Origin: Planctomycetaceae bacterium | GTDB lineage: Bacteria; Planctomycetota; Planctomycetia; Gemmatales; Gemmataceae | NCBI GenBank assembly: GCA_013823135.1 | Contig: PNLP01000023.1 | Coordinates: forward strand, 35,121-99,120 | Length of the DNA: 64,000 nt | Direction: 5' to 3' | Part shown: in pieces, positions 1-8,786 of the stretch | Layout of the letters: each line of letters starts with the position of its first letter | Position numbering within the stretch: position 1 is the stretch's first letter | The notes under the pieces: generated by a model | Database searches by the model: none | What the model saw: the letters and a program-made list of their open reading frames with translations, nothing else | What the model was told of the DNA's origin: nothing | Made by a program: the position numbers and the translations under genes

Positions 1-378
1 ATCCGCGGTCACGATCGGCGTGGGGGCTCCCTTGCTGACGTAATCGGAAACCTTCACCTTGATCGAGCCATCGAACGTCTTCTTCCAGAGTTGTTTGCCG
101 GTGGCGAGGTCGAAGCACAGCACATGCAGCGTGTCCTTGAATTCGCCATCCACGCTGGTGACGAACACCTTGTCCTTCCACACGACGGGGCTGGATTGCC
201 CAAACCCCGGCAACTCGGCGGTCCACGCAATGTTCTCGGTTGCGGACCACTTCAGCGGAAGTTGTTTGGCTTCGGAGATACTGTCGCCAGTGCCGCGAAA
301 CCCGGGCCACACATCGGGTGGCGCCGCAACCACAACCGCCGGGATGCTCAACAGAAGCAAAGTCAGAAGGTGTCTCAT
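1..378 (-). CDS. PQQ-binding-like beta-propeller protein (N-terminal part)
   Basis: Only the first 126 codons are in the window; the gene runs off the left edge. The reverse strand from the ATG at 378 gives a hydrophobic leader (MRHLLTLLLLSIPAVVVA) followed by a secreted-type sequence with WPGFRGTGDS near residue 24, SSPVVWKDKVFV and LCFDLATGKQLWKK. These are the blade motifs of PQQ-like (pyrrolo-quinoline quinone repeat) propellers common in planctomycete secretomes. Export and propeller fold are inferred from these motifs; the ligand or enzymatic role cannot be told from this fragment. The upstream side holds a short palindrome rather than an obvious promoter. Confidence 0.8.
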   Translation of the reverse strand, partial: MRHLLTLLLLSIPAVVVAAPPDVWPGFRGTGDSISEAKQLPLKWSATENIAWTAELPGFGQSSPVVWKDKVFVTSVDGEFKDTLHVLCFDLATGKQLWKKTFDGSIKVKVSDYVSKGAPTPIVTAD

Positions 379-402
379 CGAGCAATTCTCGGTTGTAGTA
401 TG

Positions 403-420
403 AAGCCGCTTGCGGCTTCG
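403..420. repeat. Single copy of GCCGCTTGCGGC palindromic repeat
   Basis: The short palindrome AAGCCGCTTGCGGCTTCGCG lies between the divergent propeller and esterase genes. The same core recurs as an inverted pair at 2544-2591 and as a single copy at about 13249, so it is a dispersed intergenic unit. Confidence 0.6.
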
Positions 421-520
421 CGGACTTCAAAGCCACACCTTCGATTATCGTATTCCCGAACGTCCGCGATTTCGGCATCGAAATCGGGTATAGAGAAAGC
501 TCCCCGCCGGAGATTGCTCC

Positions 521-1345
521 ATGTTCACCTCGCTCCTGATCGCCCTATTCGCAATCGTCACAGCCGACGACATTACGATTTCAGACGCCACGAAGGACGA
601 TGGCGTTCTCGTTCACACGGTGCGATCGCCTTACCAAACCGGCGAAACCCGCATTCGGGTTCTGCAGCCGGAGAAGCTCGAAAAAGACAAACGCTACCCC
701 GTCGTGTATGTGCTGCCGGTCGAAGCAACAACGGAGTCGCGGTTCGGAGACGGACTCGCGGAAGTGAAGAAACTCGACCTCGCCAACAAGCATCAAGTGA
801 TCTTCGTGTCGCCGACCTTCTCGCACCTTCCGTGGTATGCCGATCACCCGACGAAGCCCGAGATTCGCCAGGAAACGTACCTCCTGAAAGTGGTCGTGCC
901 GCACATCGAAAAAACGTATCCGGTCAAGGCCGAGGCGAACTCGCGATTGCTCCTCGGCTTCAGCAAGTCGGGCTGGGGTGCGTTCTCACTGCTGCTGCGA
1001 AACCCCAAGGTCTTCGGCAAAGCGGTGGCGTGGGACGCCCCGCTGATGATGGACGCACCCGGCAAGTACGGCTCTGGCGAGATCTTCGGGACTGCCGAGA
1101 ACTTCGCAGGCTTTCGAGTATCGAAACTGCTCGAAAATCAAGGCGCGGCGCTGGGCAAGGAATCCCGGCTCATCCTGCTCGGCTATGGGAACTTCCGGGC
1201 AGAAGTGCAGCAAGCCCACACGCTGATGGAGAAGGCCAAGGTGCCACATGAATATCGCGACGGGCCATCCCGCAAGCACGACTGGCACAGCGGCTGGGTC
1301 GCCGAAGCGGCCGAACTGCTGCTCGCTCCGATGAAGAAAGACTGA
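521..1345 (+). CDS. Secreted esterase-D-like alpha/beta hydrolase
   Basis: 274 residues with a short N-terminal hydrophobic leader (MFTSLLIALFAIVTA) suggesting export. The body matches the putative esterase family (PF00756, esterase D/feruloyl esterase type): YPVVYVLPVE strand early, a nucleophile elbow GFSKSGWGAFSLLLR around residue 147 with the G-x-S-x-x-G pattern, and a late HDWHSGW segment that could supply the catalytic His. The natural substrate is not evident. It is followed within 40 nt by a TAT-exported oxidoreductase on the same strand, so the two may be co-transcribed. Confidence 0.8.
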   Translation: MFTSLLIALFAIVTADDITISDATKDDGVLVHTVRSPYQTGETRIRVLQPEKLEKDKRYPVVYVLPVEATTESRFGDGLAEVKKLDLANKHQVIFVSPTFSHLPWYADHPTKPEIRQETYLLKVVVPHIEKTYPVKAEANSRLLLGFSKSGWGAFSLLLRNPKVFGKAVAWDAPLMMDAPGKYGSGEIFGTAENFAGFRVSKLLENQGAALGKESRLILLGYGNFRAEVQQAHTLMEKAKVPHEYRDGPSRKHDWHSGWVAEAAELLLAPMKKD

Positions 1346-1383
1346 CGACCGCGTTGACAATCCCTCCCCAACGGAACCCTTCA

Positions 1384-2520
1384 ATGACTCCTCCGCAAAC
1401 CGCAACTCGCCGCGATGTGCTTCTCGGTGCGGCTGCGATTCCCCTGGGCGCTGGTATCTCCAGCGCCGCCAAGGCCGAACCGGCCGGCAAGGTCTACCGC
1501 ATCGGCGTGATCTCGGCGACGATCCGCGGCAAGCCACAACCCAAGAACGGTCACACGTGGCACTTCGCGCAATACCTGCATCCCGAGATCGACCTCGACG
1601 CGATCAAGAAGTACCTCGATCCCGGTTCCGCGGACATGTTCCGCAAGTACAACCGCAACCCGAAGTACACGTTCGACCAATTGCCGTTCCCCGATACGCG
1701 GATCACGCTTTACTACGACGCCGACCCCAAGGTGATTCCGCCGTACCTCGAAGCCTTCCCCGGCGTGAAGGCCGCCAAGTCAGTCGAAGAAATGGTCGAG
1801 CAGGTGGACGCTGTGTGGCTCGGCGACGCTTCAGGCTACGGCGAGGATCACTTCGACCTGATCGCCCCGGCGCTCAAGAAGGGACTGCCGACGTTCTGCG
1901 ACAAGCCGATCGGCGGGTCGGTCGCAGGCACGCGGAAGATTCTGGAGTTCGCGAAGAAGCACAACGCCCCGATCATGTCGTCGAGCTTGTTTCGGCACGA
2001 GTGGGGCATGGAAGCAGCACTCCGCAAGCGCGACGCCGGCGAGTTCGGGCCGATTCAGCACGTCGTGGCCAGCGTGCAGGGAGGTTACAGCCACGATGGC
2101 TGGATGGTGTACGGCCAGCATCCCGCGTGGACCGTCGTCACGCTTCTTGGCCCGAAGGTGGAAGCCGTGAGCCTGTATGCGAAGGACAGCACGGCCCACG
2201 CACTCGTGACGTATCCCGACAAGCAGCAACCCGCGGCGATCTGGTACGGCCGCCCGAACGAGACGTGGGAATACTGCCACACGGCGGTGCATTTCCAGAA
2301 GAAGCGGTTCGAGTTCACGCCGTCGATCGAAAACGACTTTTGGTACGGCCACCACTACGAGATGTTCCGCATGGCCGCGACATTCCGCGAGATGGTGAAG
2401 ACTCGCAAGGAACCGATCCCGCACGACGAGATCGTGGCCGTGACCGCGATCGTTCACGCGGGTGCGAAATCACTCAAGGAAAAGAGCCGCCTCGTGGACA
2501 TCGCGGAAGTTTCCGAGTGA
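1384..2520 (+). CDS. Gfo/Idh/MocA-family oxidoreductase with TAT signal
   Basis: 378 residues from the ATG at 1384; an in-frame TTG 30 nt upstream is less likely because it would precede the twin-arginine leader. Residues 8-30 read TRRDVLLGAAAIPLGAG, a TAT-type signal often seen on planctomycete members of this family. It continues with a Rossmann-type YRIGVIS strand, the AVWLGDASGYGEDH segment and the FCDKPIGGSVAGTRKI motif, the usual E/DKP lysine region of Gfo/Idh/MocA NAD(P)-dependent dehydrogenases. Substrate, probably a sugar or polyol derivative, is unknown. No frame disturbance was seen. Confidence 0.82.
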   Translation: MTPPQTATRRDVLLGAAAIPLGAGISSAAKAEPAGKVYRIGVISATIRGKPQPKNGHTWHFAQYLHPEIDLDAIKKYLDPGSADMFRKYNRNPKYTFDQLPFPDTRITLYYDADPKVIPPYLEAFPGVKAAKSVEEMVEQVDAVWLGDASGYGEDHFDLIAPALKKGLPTFCDKPIGGSVAGTRKILEFAKKHNAPIMSSSLFRHEWGMEAALRKRDAGEFGPIQHVVASVQGGYSHDGWMVYGQHPAWTVVTLLGPKVEAVSLYAKDSTAHALVTYPDKQQPAAIWYGRPNETWEYCHTAVHFQKKRFEFTPSIENDFWYGHHYEMFRMAATFREMVKTRKEPIPHDEIVAVTAIVHAGAKSLKEKSRLVDIAEVSE

Positions 2521-2543
2521 AGTCGTGCGCTTATCCAGCGACT

Positions 2544-2591
2544 GCGAAGCCGCAAGCGGCTTCCCACACTCGGAGCCGCTTGCGGCTTCGC
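2544..2591. repeat. Inverted pair of palindromic repeats (possible terminator)
   Basis: Two 18-bp arms, GCGAAGCCGCAAGCGGCT and its exact reverse complement, are separated by 12 nt just after the oxidoreductase stop. Each arm is itself palindromic. The position fits a bidirectional hairpin or rho-independent-like stop, although no T-tract follows. Confidence 0.6.
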
Positions 2592-2726
2592 ATGAGCAAA
2601 CCGGGCCGGTGAGCAAACCCCGGCCCGACTCCATTTCCCAAATCCGTGGCGGGTTCACGTCGCCGCTCTCGCCTGAATGGTAGTGGCCGTTCGGCATTCT
2701 CCTCCCATCTCTCCGGAGCTGTTTCC

Positions 2727-4835
2727 ATGAGGCATCGCCCCATTCACTTCCTCGCGCTTGGCGGTCTCGTCGCGGCGCTCGCCCTCGTCGCTCAACATGG
2801 CCCGGCACAGCAACTCGTCGGTGCAGAAGCCGCCCAACCCGTTACCAAGGAAGCGGCCCCGGGAATCAAGATCACCCCCAGCCGTGTCACGGCTGTCACG
2901 GTCTATGCGAACAGTGCGCTCGTCACGCGGGAAGTCGATGCCGCCAGCCCGGCTGGTCGGGTGGAACTGATCGTCTCACCGCTGCCATCGACGACGGTCA
3001 TCAGTTCGCTTTACGCAGAAGGCACCGACGGTATTCGCGTGCTGACCACCCGCTACCGCACGCGGCCGATCGTTGTGGATACCAGCGCCGAGGCGAAGAA
3101 ACTGATTGAAGAAATCAAGTCGCTCCAACTTGCCCGGGAGAAGATCGAAGGCGATCTTTCGGCACTTCAGGAAAACGGGAAGATGCTCACAAAGATGGAG
3201 AGCTTCCTCACGGTCACCACGGTGCAAGCCACGGAAAAGGGCGGGTTGAACGCCGATCAGGCCATCGCGCTGGCCAAGCACATCCGCGACGCCCGCACCG
3301 AATCGGCGAAGGAGAACGTCAACCTCAAGCAGCAAATCCAGGCGAATCAGGAGAAGGCTTCGGTCGCACAAACGCGGCTCAGCCAACTCACGGCGGGCGT
3401 TTCGCGTTACGAGAACGACGCGGTCATTGTGGTCGACAAGGTGAATCCCGGAGCCGGAGTCATCCGCCTGAATTACCTTGTCGAGAATGCCGCGTGGCAT
3501 CCGCAATACAAGCTCCGCGCCGACAAGGGCGGCAAGGATCAGGTCACGCTCGAATACCTCGCGGCCGTCGTGCAGAACACCGGCGAAGACTGGTCGAACG
3601 TGAAACTTGTGCTTTCAACCGCCCAGCCGATGCTCAACGCCACGCCCCCGGATTTGCAGACGCTCCACGTCGCGGCCACGCCCAAGGGTGGGCCAGCGCC
3701 GCCATCCGTGGCCGATCTGGAAACCCAGCTCAAGACTTTGCGAAATCGGGCACAGAAAGAGTTCAACGAGAAACATGTCGTCAGTGGCGTCGGGCTGGTG
3801 AACAACGCCGCTGCTCGGGAGCAATCGTTCGAGTTGTTCAACCCCGAAGCTGCGGTCAAGCGTGGCTGCATGCTCAGCTATCGCGAAGGCCCAACCGTTA
3901 CGTATCGCATCGCAACTCCGCTCACAGTGCAATCGCGTGCGGACGAACAGGTTCTCGAAGTCGCCCGCGCGGAACTGAAGGGCGACTTCTACTACAAGGC
4001 CGTGCCGATTCTCTCGCCGCACGCCTACCGCATGGCTGAGATGGTGAACAAGAGCGAGAACGTCATTCTGCCTGGCGAAGCGACGATGTACTCAGGCACA
4101 GACTTCGTCGGTCAGATGGCGTTGCCGCTGGTTTCCACCGGCGAATCGTTCACGGTCGGGTTCGGTGTCGATCCGCAGATCCAAGTTGCTCGCTCGATGA
4201 TCGACAAGCTCCGCACCACTTCGGGCGGCAACCAGCAACTCCGCTACGACTACCGCATCATGGTCAGCAACTACAAAGCTGAGAAGGTGAAGCTCCAGGT
4301 GTGGGACCGGCTGCCGTTCGCAGAGAACGACACGATCGGCGTGAACCTCATCAAGACGACACCGGAACTGAGCAAGGACTCGCTCTACCAGCGGGAACAG
4401 CGGCCAGGCAATCTTTTGCGTTGGGACGTGACCGCGGACCCGAACACGCACGGCGACAAGGCCACGCCGATCAACTTCGAGTTCCGGCTCGAACTCGACC
4501 GCAACCTTACGATCGGCGGCTTCCAGACCGCGATCGGCACGGGTGGCAATCAGGCACCGTTGCCAGTCATCACTGCGGCCGACAAGGTGACGATTCGCGC
4601 CGCGATGGAGAAGCTCTCACCGGAAGACCGGAAACTTGCCGAAGGTCAGATATTCTGCGCCGTCGATCAAGAAAGCGCTTTGGGTACTATGGGGCCGATC
4701 CTCAAGGTGATGGCGAAAGGACAGCCGGTGTTCGTGTGTTGCAAGGGCTGCGAAACTGAGGTGAAGAAGAACCCCGACGACGCCCTGCTGCAACTCCAGA
4801 AACTGATGGGTCGCGTCAACAGCGCCCGGAAATGA
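2727..4835 (+). CDS. MuiA-like DUF4139 protein with C-terminal metal-binding (TRASH-like) tail
   Basis: 702 residues from the ATG at 2727, chosen because CCGGAG precedes it at a good distance; an earlier in-frame start would place 27 residues before the signal peptide. A leader (HFLALGGLVAALALVA) indicates export. After it come the DUF4140-type N-terminus (VTAVTVYANSALVTREV), a coiled coil of roughly 60 residues, and the DUF4139 beta-rich region (RLNYLVENAAWHPQYKLRA) as in mucoidy inhibitor A-like proteins. The last 60 residues hold a separate unit with CAVDQESALGTMGPILKV and VFVCCKGCETEVKKNPD, resembling heavy-metal-binding TRASH/YHS-like domains. Function is unknown; metal binding is inferred from the Cys pattern. 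Confidence 0.78.
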   Translation: MRHRPIHFLALGGLVAALALVAQHGPAQQLVGAEAAQPVTKEAAPGIKITPSRVTAVTVYANSALVTREVDAASPAGRVELIVSPLPSTTVISSLYAEGTDGIRVLTTRYRTRPIVVDTSAEAKKLIEEIKSLQLAREKIEGDLSALQENGKMLTKMESFLTVTTVQATEKGGLNADQAIALAKHIRDARTESAKENVNLKQQIQANQEKASVAQTRLSQLTAGVSRYENDAVIVVDKVNPGAGVIRLNYLVENAAWHPQYKLRADKGGKDQVTLEYLAAVVQNTGEDWSNVKLVLSTAQPMLNATPPDLQTLHVAATPKGGPAPPSVADLETQLKTLRNRAQKEFNEKHVVSGVGLVNNAAAREQSFELFNPEAAVKRGCMLSYREGPTVTYRIATPLTVQSRADEQVLEVARAELKGDFYYKAVPILSPHAYRMAEMVNKSENVILPGEATMYSGTDFVGQMALPLVSTGESFTVGFGVDPQIQVARSMIDKLRTTSGGNQQLRYDYRIMVSNYKAEKVKLQVWDRLPFAENDTIGVNLIKTTPELSKDSLYQREQRPGNLLRWDVTADPNTHGDKATPINFEFRLELDRNLTIGGFQTAIGTGGNQAPLPVITAADKVTIRAAMEKLSPEDRKLAEGQIFCAVDQESALGTMGPILKVMAKGQPVFVCCKGCETEVKKNPDDALLQLQKLMGRVNSARK

Positions 4836-4842
4836 TGAGTCT

Positions 4843-4932
4843 GGCGAGCGGGGGTGCGTAAGCCCCCCGAGTCTGAAGTATTTTCACAACGAAAGACAAA
4901 GACTCGGGGGGGCTTACGCACCACCGCTCGCC
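4843..4932. terminator. GGCGAGCGGGG-family hairpin, convergent terminator
   Basis: Arms 4843-4873 and 4901-4932 are near-perfect inverted copies (GGCGAGCGGGGGTGCGTAAG and complement) with a 27-nt loop. It lies between two convergent genes, and the right arm carries the last codons and TAA of the downstream nagA-like gene. Other copies: 7249, 8974-9050, 35761-35839, and a half copy at 61602. Confidence 0.7.
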
Positions 4933-6029
4933 AAAATCTTCAGTTCGCCGCCGGGTTCCCAGTCGAACAGCATCAGGTCTGCAGGCTGGCCCACGTGGAT
5001 CGTGTGAACCGGTAACCCGAGTAACTGTCGCGGGCGAGCGGTCGCCATGTCGATCGCTTCGGCCAGAGTCACACCCGCGTATCGGATCACATTCCCGATG
5101 CACGCATCCGTGAAGTGACCACTGCCTGCCAGGAATGGCGTTCCGGCGACGACGATCTTCCCCGAAGGCAGCACTTCCAACTCCGTGCCCCACGACTGAT
5201 ACTTCCCTGGCGGCATCCCCGCGAGATTCCCCGCATCGCACGTCAGCAGAGTGCGACCGACGCCCTTCACCCTGACGATGCACTTCACCACCGCCGGCGG
5301 CAAATGGTGGCCGTCGGTGATGATGCTTGCCCACAAACCGTCGTTCGCCAGTTGCTCCCAGATGTAGTTGTCGTGCCTTGGCAACATCGCGTGCGAACCG
5401 TTGCCGAGGTGCGTGCTCGTCTTCGCGCCGGCCGTGACCGCATCGCGTATCTGCTGACCTGTCGCTGCGGTGTGACCAATCGCAACGACCACACCGGTTG
5501 CCGCCAGTTTTTCGATGAACGGCAACGCTCCCTTGCGCTCTGGAGCAATCGTGACCATCCGAATTCGCCCGCCGGCCGCATCCTGCCACTGCTGGAACTC
5601 GTCCCAGTTGGGGTCGCGCGTGTGTTCTCGCGGATGTGCCCCGCGTGCGCCGTCTTCGCTCGACAGATACGGCCCTTCGAGGTGAAAACCGGGAATCCGC
5701 TTCGCGAGGTCGGCATCGGATTCGATGGTTTTCGCCAGCGTTGCGAACCCGTGGCGGAATGCCTCGCAGCTTGTGGTAATCAGCGTCGGCAGAAACGTCC
5801 CGATGCCGTGGGCATGGCACATATCAACGACTGTTCGCACTTCATCGGCGGTCAGTGAGGACGAGTTGAAACTGATCCCGAGGCAGCCGTTGATTTGCGG
5901 GTCGAAGAACGCAGGAGCAATCCATCGTGTCGGGTTCTGCTGCGATTCCGAAACGGAGACGATTCGGTCGCCTTCAACCACCACGGCGAGAGGCAGACCC
6001 GTGGCGTAGTGTTTCGCATGGTAGATCAT
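4914..6029 (-). CDS. nagA: N-acetylglucosamine-6-phosphate deacetylase-like amidohydrolase
   Basis: 371 residues. The start at 6029 is preferred over 6092 because AGGTGA precedes it and the protein then begins with the usual small beta strand (MIYHAKHYATG). NagA hydrolyses GlcNAc-6-P to GlcN-6-P and acetate. Motifs seen: WIAPAFFDPQINGCLGISF, FHLEGPYLSSEDGARGAHP (metal-ligand Glu), VTIAPER, IGHTAATG, STHLGNGSHAMLP, IITDGHHLPP and LLTCDAGNLAG, in the order and spacing of the family. The THxxNxM motif is replaced by THLGNGSHAML, so an alternative N-acyl amino-sugar substrate is possible. The final residues ASGGA and the stop are encoded inside the dispersed repeat at 4901-4932. Confidence 0.85.
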   Translation of the reverse strand: MIYHAKHYATGLPLAVVVEGDRIVSVSESQQNPTRWIAPAFFDPQINGCLGISFNSSSLTADEVRTVVDMCHAHGIGTFLPTLITTSCEAFRHGFATLAKTIESDADLAKRIPGFHLEGPYLSSEDGARGAHPREHTRDPNWDEFQQWQDAAGGRIRMVTIAPERKGALPFIEKLAATGVVVAIGHTAATGQQIRDAVTAGAKTSTHLGNGSHAMLPRHDNYIWEQLANDGLWASIITDGHHLPPAVVKCIVRVKGVGRTLLTCDAGNLAGMPPGKYQSWGTELEVLPSGKIVVAGTPFLAGSGHFTDACIGNVIRYAGVTLAEAIDMATARPRQLLGLPVHTIHVGQPADLMLFDWEPGGELKILASGGA

Positions 6030-6260
6030 GTGCACTTCACCTGAAATTCGCCAAACTGCCGTGGTGTAACGTGAGGCGTTCTCGTCGCTCAAGGGCGTAT
6101 AATGCCACGGTATCGCCCCATGCGGTTTCTATCCGCACGGGTTGCTCCGCCAACCGCTTCTGCAAAATGGGCCGATCAACACCAATTTCGTGTCAGAAAC
6201 GGGGGCCGGAATTGCATAACCCTGTCGAGGAGTAAGAAACCCCTACACAAGTGGTGTGGT

Positions 6261-7244
6261 ATGAGTGGGGCAACACTGACACAACGTGCTCGATCCGGGA
6301 TGGCCTCTGTGACGACTCTTCCGAACATCCCGACGCTCACCCCCGCGGACCGAGGCCGCGCCACGCTCCTGTATCACTTCATCCGACTGCAAGTGCCGGG
6401 CGTCCGAATCGCCGAGCCGAAGTTCCTGGCACATCTGGAACGGTCGTACCACCTCTTGTTGCACAAGAACCCCGAGCCGATTGCGTGGGCGGCGTTTCTT
6501 GAGGGGTTGTACGCGGTTGACTGGGCGGTTTGTATCGGGTGCCTGGAAGGTCAGAATTCCGCGTGGGAACTGTTATTCAATGCCAGAACCGGCCGCAGTG
6601 ATTGCCTGCTGGTCGATGCGTTGCGGGCGAGAGCGGTGCGGTTGTATCCCCGCGACGATGAACGGCAGGACACCGCTGTCAGCGAGTTTTGGAGCAACCT
6701 GATCGCGCCGGAATCCGAGGACTCGCTTCCCGTGCTGGCGCGGTATGACGGCCACCGCCCGCTTGCCCCGTGGCTGATCCGCGTGTTCCAGAACTGGCAT
6801 CTCTCGAAGTTGCGGCAGAACTCGAATGTCACCGCGCTCCCTGATGATGATTATGCGCTACCAATGAGCCCCGTGCCGACCGGAAATGATCTCGCGGGCC
6901 GCTGGCACGATGCGTTCGTGCAGGCCGCCCGCGACTGGCTGGATTCCATCGACGACGAGGACCGACTGTTGCTCGGCTTGCGCTGGCGCTATCGGATGAG
7001 CCAGCGAGACGCGGCCAAGCAGTTCGGGTTGAACGAGGGAACACTGACTCGCCGAACCGACAAGCTCCGCGAGAAGGCACTCGAGCAAATCGGGAGTAAG
7101 CTCGTCGCGGAGGGCTGGACCGGCGACGATATCGAAGGATTCATCCTGACGGAACTGGGGGCACTGCTGACGGACGATCCCCGCCTCTCTGCCGACAACC
7201 TTGGCCGCATTCTCGCAGCGAAGGGGAAGCAACTTCCGGCGTGA
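6261..7244 (+). CDS. RNA polymerase sigma-70 family factor (ECF-like)
   Basis: 327 residues from the ATG at 6261; an ATG at 6300 is an equally possible start. The C-terminal third carries a sigma region-4-like helix-turn-helix: EDRLLLGLRWRYRMSQRDAA followed by KQFGLNEGTLTRRTDKLREK. The central part (LPVLARYDGHRPLAPWLIRV and FQNWHLSKLRQ) resembles region 2. The protein is longer than a standard ECF factor, with about 100 N-terminal residues that I cannot assign. Targets unknown. A TATAAT hexamer lies at 6098-6103 but without a convincing -35. Confidence 0.65.
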   Translation: MSGATLTQRARSGMASVTTLPNIPTLTPADRGRATLLYHFIRLQVPGVRIAEPKFLAHLERSYHLLLHKNPEPIAWAAFLEGLYAVDWAVCIGCLEGQNSAWELLFNARTGRSDCLLVDALRARAVRLYPRDDERQDTAVSEFWSNLIAPESEDSLPVLARYDGHRPLAPWLIRVFQNWHLSKLRQNSNVTALPDDDYALPMSPVPTGNDLAGRWHDAFVQAARDWLDSIDDEDRLLLGLRWRYRMSQRDAAKQFGLNEGTLTRRTDKLREKALEQIGSKLVAEGWTGDDIEGFILTELGALLTDDPRLSADNLGRILAAKGKQLPA

Positions 7245-7248
7245 CCTG

Positions 7249-7281
7249 GGCGAGCGGGGATGCGTAAGCCCCCCGAGTCTT
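7249..7281. repeat. Single arm of GGCGAGCGGGG-family repeat
   Basis: GGCGAGCGGGGATGCGTAAG followed by CCCCCCGAGTCTT sits right after the sigma-factor stop, between two convergent genes. Unlike the other copies it has no second arm, so it is probably a decayed or half element. Confidence 0.55.
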
Positions 7282-7292
7282 GTGTTTGCAAA

Positions 7293-8786
7293 TCACGGTA
7301 GCGGGACGTTCTCCAGCACGAACGGCACTTCCACGGTCACCTGCTTCGATCCCACCACGACCAATTTCGCTGGTGCTCCCTGGCCGGGGCGGAAGGTCAT
7401 TGTGTACGTCTGCGAAATGGAGGTTCCGTCGTTGCTGAAGTTCGTGAATGCGTTGCTCGCCATCGGGAACGGCTTTCCCGCCGCGTCGAACGCCTCCACT
7501 CGGTTCGCCTGACCGCCCATTCGTGGCGCTTCTGGCCAGCCCATGTTGTTGAAGCCACGACGCCGGACGTTGAGCCCAAAATCCGATGGGTAATCGAGTT
7601 GAACCTTGATGGTTCCCAAGCCCCCAGGTCCGGGCGGTTCCTTGAACTCCAGCACCGTGAGCCGTGTGTCACCCGGCCCCTCGAAAACCGCGTTCGTGTT
7701 TTGGGCCGGGTTGGTGACGGTGATGAGATGCTGGTTCGCGACCTGGATTTCGCCGAAGATCGAGCCTTCCAACTGCTTCAAGGAACGGGCCGATGGGGTG
7801 CCGAGTTTCAACGGGACCGTCACGATTCGCGGGTTCGGCAGGTTCTCAGGCAGGATTGAGTTACCGTTGGCGTCGAACCGCATTGCAACACCGGGGCGGG
7901 CGAACACAACCACGCCGTTCGGATCGTTCATGGGAAGAACATTTTTCTCGACCCCCGCACCGCCGGCTCGCCCGCTGGAGTCAATCAGCTTGTTGATCTT
8001 CACGCCAACGACTTCCTGCCAGCCAAGCCCAGGCATCGGGGTAACGTCGAGGGCCAGCGACATCTCACCAGTTCCGAGCGTGACGCGGTGGCCGGGGAAC
8101 GTCGCGGGCAGCACGAGCACCCGCACCGCCCCCGACCTGCTGCCCAGAAGTCGTTCGGATGCACCGTCGATGAGGACAACGGGGATTGCTTCCGGGCTCG
8201 GAGCCTGGGGAGGGGGAATGTATCCGCGGCGTGGCGTGTTCGGTTTCGGAACGTCCAGTTCGATTGGGAACGACTCTCGAAGGGCGGCAGCCACACAGAA
8301 CGCCTCCAGGGCTTCCCACGCAGGCAACTCGCCGGTTCGACAGGTGATTTTTCGGAGTGGGTTCGCGACCCGAGCAGGATCGAGTGTGACGTTCAGCCCC
8401 GTGCGGGCTTTGAGGTCGTTAATCGCCGATCCGAGTGGAACGTCCTGATAATCGAGTGCGACTCGCTTGGCGGTCAGCCGCGTTTCGCTGTCCGCGAGTC
8501 GCCGGAGTTTCGTGAGGAGTGAGGCGGCCCTGTCGCGAATCTCGGGGTTCTCGCTCCGGGCCGCAGCTCGCAGGGCGTCGATCGCCGCCGGGCCGATCTT
8601 TTCCAGCGTTGCCGAGGCTGCTTCTCGCTCGGTGAACTGCGAGGATCCGAGTTGCTCGACAATGGCATGGATGTTTAGCGGACTATTCTTCGGCGTGGGG
8701 GCAGAAGTCAGGACTGGCGGACCGGACGCATCCGCGATCCCGATTGCCAATCCGCACACACCGACCGTAACGAACAACCGCCTCAT
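7293..8786 (-). CDS. Secreted HEAT-repeat protein of unknown function
   Basis: 497 residues starting with a hydrophobic leader (MRRLFVTVGVCGLAIGIADA). Residues about 38-95 form a HEAT-like repeat (FTEREAASATLEKIGPAAID, then a second helix pair). A short alpha/beta stretch (RVALDYQDVPLGSAINDLKA) resembles the STN/secretin-like N-domains seen in planctomycete secreted proteins. The C-terminal half is beta-rich and Pro/Gly-rich, without a recognisable motif. The layout recurs in Gemmata-type genomes, but no role is established. The gene stands alone, convergent with the sigma factor. Confidence 0.7.
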   Translation of the reverse strand: MRRLFVTVGVCGLAIGIADASGPPVLTSAPTPKNSPLNIHAIVEQLGSSQFTEREAASATLEKIGPAAIDALRAAARSENPEIRDRAASLLTKLRRLADSETRLTAKRVALDYQDVPLGSAINDLKARTGLNVTLDPARVANPLRKITCRTGELPAWEALEAFCVAAALRESFPIELDVPKPNTPRRGYIPPPQAPSPEAIPVVLIDGASERLLGSRSGAVRVLVLPATFPGHRVTLGTGEMSLALDVTPMPGLGWQEVVGVKINKLIDSSGRAGGAGVEKNVLPMNDPNGVVVFARPGVAMRFDANGNSILPENLPNPRIVTVPLKLGTPSARSLKQLEGSIFGEIQVANQHLITVTNPAQNTNAVFEGPGDTRLTVLEFKEPPGPGGLGTIKVQLDYPSDFGLNVRRRGFNNMGWPEAPRMGGQANRVEAFDAAGKPFPMASNAFTNFSNDGTSISQTYTMTFRPGQGAPAKLVVVGSKQVTVEVPFVLENVPLP

